DNA of 64,000 nt from Pseudohalioglobus lutimaris. GTDB taxonomy: Bacteria > Pseudomonadota > Gammaproteobacteria > Pseudomonadales > Halieaceae. The translations under genes were made by a program, and so were the position numbers. The DNA is taken from positions 62,001 to 126,000 of the forward strand of contig NZ_PKUS01000011.1 in the NCBI RefSeq assembly GCF_002866825.1, read 5' to 3'. The notes under the pieces were generated by a model. The model did not search any database. It had not been told where the DNA came from and worked only from the letters and a program-made list of their open reading frames with translations. Positions 59,994 through 64,000 of this stretch are shown piece after piece (position 1 is the stretch's first letter; every line of letters starts with the position of its first letter).

Positions 59994-62342
59994 ATGCAGA
60001 AACAATTCAGGAACTCACTCATGAGCGTTGCCGTACTGGCAGCCCTTGGAGTGTCTGACTATGCCGCAGCGCAACTTGAAGAAGTTGTGGTAACGGCACG
60101 AAAAAGAGCGGAAAGCATGCAGGATGTGCCTATGGCCATTTCTGCATTCAGCGCCCAGCAGCTGCAGGATGCGCAGATCGATGGCATGGAAGATCTTGAG
60201 CGCATGACCCCTAACGTCACCCTCACTGAAACCAGTGGTCTTCAGGCTGGCTCGATAGCGGTCTTCATACGCGGTATCGGCAATGATCCCGGTTTTGCGC
60301 AGGGTGTGGGCATTTACGTCGATGACGTGTACATGAACCGCACAGCTGGCGCACTATTGGAAGTCTATGACGTGGAGCGCATCGAAGTGCTGAAGGGCCC
60401 CCAGGGTCACCTTTATGGGCGTAATACCATTGGCGGTGCGATCAAGTACGTTTCTCGAGAGCCCTCTGAAGAGGTGATGGGTGGCGTCGAGCTCAAGACA
60501 GGCGAGTTTGACCTGATGCAGCTCAAGGCCAACATTTCCGGCCCTATCATTGGGGACACTTTGCTGGGTAGCTTTGGCGCACTGTATCGCGAACGAGACG
60601 GTATCCAGGAAAATACCCTCGACGGTGAGGAGTTCTGGGATCAGGATGTGGCATCCTATCGCGGCAGTCTGATATGGAACGCGACAGACAGCCTGCGCAT
60701 CAAACTGGCTGGCGACTATTTTAAGGACGATTCCACTCCGCGCATACCCAATCGCAGTGGTGTAAACACAGCCTTCATGGGCCAGCTTGATTTCTTCACC
60801 AATGGCGCAAATTTCTTCCTGGCGCCCGGTACCGGCCTGCTGCAGTCCCCGAACGATGCGGGTTTGCCCTCGGACCCGGATGAAGTATCCACCGACCAGG
60901 GTGCACTGCTCGATGAGTATGAAATAGAGGCGACCACCGTAGCAGTGACCATTGACTGGGACATTAACGACCAGTGGTCTTTCAAGTCGATCACCGCCCA
61001 GCGCAATGTTGATCACATTCAGCCCTTCGATTTTGACGGTAGTGAGCAGAACTTTATCAACACCATCAATGATCGTGAGTTCGAGGATTTCAGCCAGGAA
61101 TTCCAGGTTAACTATAGCGGAGACAGCTTTGAAGTCGTCGCCGGAGCCTATTACCTGGACGGTGATACCTCGGCCCCGGGTGTCACTACCCAGACTCCGC
61201 GCCTGTTGGGTACAACGCTGCAGTTCAAAGATACCTTTGTTGATGAGCGGGAAATTCAGTCAACCTCTGTCTACGCCAACGTGGACTGGAGCATCTCCGA
61301 GAGCTGGCAGCTGTCGTTTGGCGGACGTTACACCAAGGACGAGAGAGAGGAACGCCAGCAAGCCACGGTCGACCAGACCTTGTATGCGCTTGCGCTGGGT
61401 AACACGCCCTTTGGCGTTGTGCCCCTGGCCATCGCACCGGGACAGGGTGACAATGCCGCTGCCAGCCCCAACTTCGTGGCCTGGGCGACACCTTTCACCG
61501 ATGCTATCGACATTTCATTCCCCGAGCCAACCAATGCCAAGGATGACTGGACCGAATTCTCGCCCAGCGCACGCCTGACGTGGTTTGCAACCGATGACAT
61601 GATGGTTTATGCGGGCTTCTCCAACGGCTTCAAGTCCGGCGGTTTCCAGAGACAAAGTGGTAAGAGCACTGCATTCGACCCGGAAACTGTGGATTCCTAC
61701 ACTCTGGGTATCAAGAGCACCTGGCTCGACGGCACACTGCGTGCCAACGGTGAGGTCTTCCTCAACGATTATCAGGACAAGCAGTTGGCAACCATTGGCC
61801 TGGTCGAAGGTAACCTGGAAGAGTTTGTCGATAACGTGGGTGAACTGGAGACCAGCGGTGTTGAACTGGAGTTGATCTGGCTGCCCGCTTTAGAGGGACT
61901 CACAGTGGGTCTAAACGTGGGCTACCTCGACGTGGATGTGAAGGCCTTTGATTCTGAAGAGGGCGACCGTGCTGACACCACAGCAATTGGCTTCTCTCCT
62001 GACTGGACCGTAGCAGCGCGGGTCAACTATGACTTCGATCTCTCCGATTGGGGCACCATGATGATTGGTACTGACGTTGCCTATCGCACCGACTCTTACA
62101 CCAACTCGCCCATCGACCTGACCAATGAAGCTGCCGCTGAAGCGCAGATTCAGGAAGAGCATGCGATCTGGAACGCCATCGCGGCATTCCGCAGCGCTGA
62201 TGGCCACTGGCGGGTGGCGGTAGAAGGCAAGAACCTCGAAGACAAGCGGGTGGTCACCAACACCTTTGACCTGACCCTGTTCCAGACTGCCGGTTATAAC
62301 ATGCCGCGCACCTGGGCTGTGTCAGTCGGCTACGAGTTCTAG
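59994..62342 (+). CDS. TonB-dependent outer-membrane receptor (probably Fur-regulated)
   Basis: A 782-residue receptor with AGGAG before its ATG and a signal peptide ending near YAAAQ. TonB box EEVVVTARKR, plug motifs VFIRGIGNDP, DVERIEVLKGPQGHLYGRNTIGGAIKYVSREP, barrel strands to the terminal Phe (SVGYEF). A near-consensus Fur box 76 bases upstream points to control by iron, which favours import of a ferric siderophore or heme-like ligand; a purely catabolic ligand remains possible because the sequence type is broad. It can be energised by the TonB operon encoded 4 kb upstream. A terminator follows. Confidence 0.95.
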   Translation: MQKQFRNSLMSVAVLAALGVSDYAAAQLEEVVVTARKRAESMQDVPMAISAFSAQQLQDAQIDGMEDLERMTPNVTLTETSGLQAGSIAVFIRGIGNDPGFAQGVGIYVDDVYMNRTAGALLEVYDVERIEVLKGPQGHLYGRNTIGGAIKYVSREPSEEVMGGVELKTGEFDLMQLKANISGPIIGDTLLGSFGALYRERDGIQENTLDGEEFWDQDVASYRGSLIWNATDSLRIKLAGDYFKDDSTPRIPNRSGVNTAFMGQLDFFTNGANFFLAPGTGLLQSPNDAGLPSDPDEVSTDQGALLDEYEIEATTVAVTIDWDINDQWSFKSITAQRNVDHIQPFDFDGSEQNFINTINDREFEDFSQEFQVNYSGDSFEVVAGAYYLDGDTSAPGVTTQTPRLLGTTLQFKDTFVDEREIQSTSVYANVDWSISESWQLSFGGRYTKDEREERQQATVDQTLYALALGNTPFGVVPLAIAPGQGDNAAASPNFVAWATPFTDAIDISFPEPTNAKDDWTEFSPSARLTWFATDDMMVYAGFSNGFKSGGFQRQSGKSTAFDPETVDSYTLGIKSTWLDGTLRANGEVFLNDYQDKQLATIGLVEGNLEEFVDNVGELETSGVELELIWLPALEGLTVGLNVGYLDVDVKAFDSEEGDRADTTAIGFSPDWTVAARVNYDFDLSDWGTMMIGTDVAYRTDSYTNSPIDLTNEAAAEAQIQEEHAIWNAIAAFRSADGHWRVAVEGKNLEDKRVVTNTFDLTLFQTAGYNMPRTWAVSVGYEF

Positions 62343-62379
62343 AACGGTAGTAGTGTGGAGCCCATTTGGGTCTCTTGTT

Positions 62380-62406
62380 GCCGCGTCCTACGGGCGCGGC
62401 TTTTTT
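62380..62406 (+). terminator. Strong intrinsic terminator after the receptor gene
   Basis: A 9-bp stem GCCGCGTCC / GGGCGCGGC (one T-G pair) with a TAC loop is followed by six Ts, ending the receptor transcript before the LLM gene. Confidence 0.88.
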
Positions 62407-62442
62407 ATGCCTGAAAGTAACGCTATATAAAAGGATTGGATT

Positions 62443-63315
62443 ATGAGATTCACCTTGTTAACAGGTCTGGGTGGAACAGCCGACTACCATCAGATCGCGC
62501 GCACTGCGGAGTCTGCGGGTTTTCATTCGATGGGCGTGCCAGACAGCCTCTTTTATCCGGAGATTACCGAGTCCGACTACCCGTATATGGATACGAATGC
62601 GGTACGTCAGGTGCTTGATGGAGTGCCGGTACTGGAGCCTTTCATCGCCATGGCGGGTATGGCCGCTGTCACCGAGCGCCTGCGTTTTTATCCGGCGGTG
62701 ATGAAGGTACCCGTGCGTCAGCCGCTGGTTCTGGCCAAGGCACTGTCCTCGCTAGCCGTGGCCAGCGGCGGTCGCGTCAGCCTGGGTGCCGGCCTGAGTC
62801 CATGGAAGGAAGACTTTACATTTAACGGTGTTGATTTTGACCAGCGCGGCAAACTCTTCGACGAATGCCTGCATATTATTCGTGCGGCGATGAGTGGTGA
62901 CTACTTTGAATATGAGTCAGAACATTTCAATATAGGTCGCTGTAAGCTCTCACCGGTGCCCGACACGGCAGTGCCCATGCTAATTGGTGGTCACGCCAAG
63001 CCTGCGCTGCGGCGAGCGGCCAGACTTGGTGACGGCTGGATCTCCGCCAATTCTGATTACGATACACTGAAAGGCCTGCTGCAAACGCTGGCAGAATTGC
63101 GCCGCGAGCACGGGACTGATCAAAAAGAAGGGTTCGAGATACACGCATTTGATGTCACTGCGCGCAAGATCGAAGATTACCAGCGCCTTGAAGCGCTTGG
63201 GGTCACAGATATCTGTGTAAATCCGTGGAATGCCTATGATCCTGATATTACGCTGGAGAAGAAACTGGCGGGTATCCAGCGCTTCGCAGAGGGTATTATC
63301 CACCGCTATCCGTAA
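62443..63315 (+). CDS. LLM-class (luciferase-like) flavin- or F420-dependent oxidoreductase
   Basis: A 290-residue bacterial luciferase-like barrel protein. RFTLLTGLGGTADYHQIARTAESAGFHSMGVPDSLF at the start, TERLRFYPAVMKVPVRQPLVLAKALSSLAVASGGRVSLGAGLSPWKEDF, RGKLFDECLHIIRAAMSG and the VPMLIGGHAKPALRRAARLGDGWIS segment are typical of the TIGR03619-like group, which reduces or oxygenates with FMN or F420. It starts 37 bases after the receptor's terminator and converges on an SDR. Its substrate is unknown; neighbouring SDR genes suggest lipid or alicyclic metabolism. Confidence 0.9.
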   Translation: MRFTLLTGLGGTADYHQIARTAESAGFHSMGVPDSLFYPEITESDYPYMDTNAVRQVLDGVPVLEPFIAMAGMAAVTERLRFYPAVMKVPVRQPLVLAKALSSLAVASGGRVSLGAGLSPWKEDFTFNGVDFDQRGKLFDECLHIIRAAMSGDYFEYESEHFNIGRCKLSPVPDTAVPMLIGGHAKPALRRAARLGDGWISANSDYDTLKGLLQTLAELRREHGTDQKEGFEIHAFDVTARKIEDYQRLEALGVTDICVNPWNAYDPDITLEKKLAGIQRFAEGIIHRYP

Positions 63316-63347
63316 ACCCTGCGCCGGACTTATCACCCGGCTGTAAT

Positions 63348-63368
63348 CCTGCCCCATACTGGGGCAGG
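63348..63368. terminator. Hairpin between the LLM gene and the terminal SDR
   Basis: A perfect 8-bp stem CCTGCCCC / GGGGCAGG with an ATACT loop lies between the convergent genes. No T-tract follows on either side, so termination is possible but weak. Confidence 0.45.
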
Positions 63369-63382
63369 CCAGGGTGAAATTC

Positions 63383-64000
63383 CTAGAGGGACTCTGGACG
63401 CATCATCGCATCGTGGCCGCCGTCGATATACAGCATCGCTCCGCAGATGAAGCCTGCACGGTCGCTGAGCAAGAAGCTGGCGGCGTCGGCCATGTCCTGG
63501 GGGACACCGGGCCTGCCGACTGGAATAGACGCAATAAACTGTTTTATCGCCTCACTGTAAGTGGGGTCATCCTCGACGGCCATGCTCAGGGGAGTGCGGG
63601 TGTAACCCGGCCCTATGGCATTCATGCGAATGCCCTCGGCAGCGTAGGCCTGGGTATTCTGGCGCATCCAGCGCGTTACCGCTTGTTTGGTGCCGGAGTA
63701 AACCGGCTGTCCTTCCATTTCTTCCGCCAGCGCAAAGGCCTGCTGCTCGTTTCCTTCCAGCAGTGCGCTGATGAAGTCGGGGTTTGTCGGCATGGGCGCG
63801 GAGTTTGAGGAGACCAGCAATACAGCTGCCTTGTTGCGAGCCAGCATGGGGCGCAGCCCCGCTATCAGCTCAACCGTGCCGTAGTAATTGACGCTGGTTA
63901 TCAGTGACTTGTTGGGTACGTGCGAGCCAAGCCCTGCGCTGGTAACCAGGCCTGCCAGTTCGCCTCCGGTGGCGGCTTCTATGGCGCCGATGGCGTCTGT
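63383..64000 (-). CDS. Short-chain dehydrogenase/reductase (5' end beyond the window)
   Basis: The minus-strand frame is open to base 64000, and its N-terminus, including the cofactor loop, lies outside the window. Visible parts are GLVTSAGLGS (the NNAG position), NYYGTVELIAGLRPML, the catalytic VSSNSAP segment followed by YSGTKQAVTRW with the Tyr and Lys, an insertion of about 30 residues between the Ser and the Tyr, and SDRAGFICGAMLYIDGG near the end. At least 206 residues are encoded here. It resembles hydroxysteroid-dehydrogenase-like SDRs with that insertion, but the exact group cannot be fixed without the missing part. Confidence 0.9.
   Translation of the reverse strand, partial: TDAIGAIEAATGGELAGLVTSAGLGSHVPNKSLITSVNYYGTVELIAGLRPMLARNKAAVLLVSSNSAPMPTNPDFISALLEGNEQQAFALAEEMEGQPVYSGTKQAVTRWMRQNTQAYAAEGIRMNAIGPGYTRTPLSMAVEDDPTYSEAIKQFIASIPVGRPGVPQDMADAASFLLSDRAGFICGAMLYIDGGHDAMMRPESL

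Noticed and set aside
1-64000. CRISPR array, prophage or integrated plasmid genes
   Set aside because: No regular direct repeats with spacers, no integrase beyond the dead transposase fragment, and no phage structural or replication genes were seen.

Overview
The window looks like a chromosomal segment of an aerobic, free-living, probably marine gammaproteobacterium. The evidence is two large TonB-dependent receptors, a TonB system with a TtpC-like extended ExbB, a DUF1302/DUF1329/RND envelope cluster, several AraC regulators with arabinose-binding-type N-termini, and many SDR, acyl-CoA dehydrogenase and flavin oxidoreductase genes. This gene mix resembles lipid-, steroid- or terpenoid-degrading lineages of the Cellvibrionales/OM60 type. 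That placement is an inference from gene content; the window holds no rRNA or other phylogenetic marker except trpS. I saw no tRNA, CRISPR array or prophage.

Layout. 1-8440: a plus-strand catabolic run made of the C-terminal part of an alkyl-sulfatase-like MBL protein with altered metal ligands, a saccharopine-dehydrogenase-like reductase, an SCP-x-type thiolase cut by an in-frame TAA, two SDRs, an acyl-CoA dehydrogenase and a beta-barrel-like protein. 8441-8793: a transposase remnant with an internal deletion, then trpS. 9871-14187 (minus): TonB-dependent receptor, small K+-channel-like protein, DUF481 protein. 14339-17887: an SSS-transporter/PAS/hybrid histidine kinase, followed by a convergent lipoprotein carrying a GspG-like domain. 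18688-23531: two SDRs divergent from an AraC regulator, then a DUF3604 protein. 23498-26380: PLP decarboxylase divergent from an Lrp/AsnC regulator, then dinB. 26436-34740: a LysR regulator divergent from cysC-sat-DHH phosphoesterase, a GGDEF/EAL protein, and an SLC13/RCK transporter that may carry sulfate. 34745-42778: hydrolase, SnoaL-like protein, Old Yellow Enzyme, epimerases, SDRs and a second AraC regulator. 43200-50734: DUF1302, DUF1329, YCF48-like, RND/MMPL and DUF3313 genes, which look like a trans-envelope transport system for a hydrophobic compound. 50738-57562: a 41-residue CxxC membrane peptide, a LysR regulator, and a tightly overlapping DUF3450-ExbB(TtpC)-ExbB-ExbD-TonB-TPR operon. 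57600-64000: a FadH-like oxidoreductase, a TonB-dependent receptor behind a near-consensus Fur box, an LLM-family oxidoreductase and an SDR cut by the window end.

How it fits together. The window combines redox and beta-oxidation-type enzymes for an alicyclic or branched lipid substrate, an envelope route for that kind of substrate (DUF1302/DUF1329/RND), TonB-driven uptake (at least one receptor probably iron-controlled), and a sulfate activation unit (sulfate to APS to PAPS, with a DHH enzyme that could clear PAP). The substrate cannot be read from sequence. The items most worth following up are the envelope cluster, the TonB operon with its odd TPR protein, the interrupted thiolase, the metal-site-altered sulfatase homologue, the GspG-domain lipoprotein, and several clear operator-like palindromes next to regulators.
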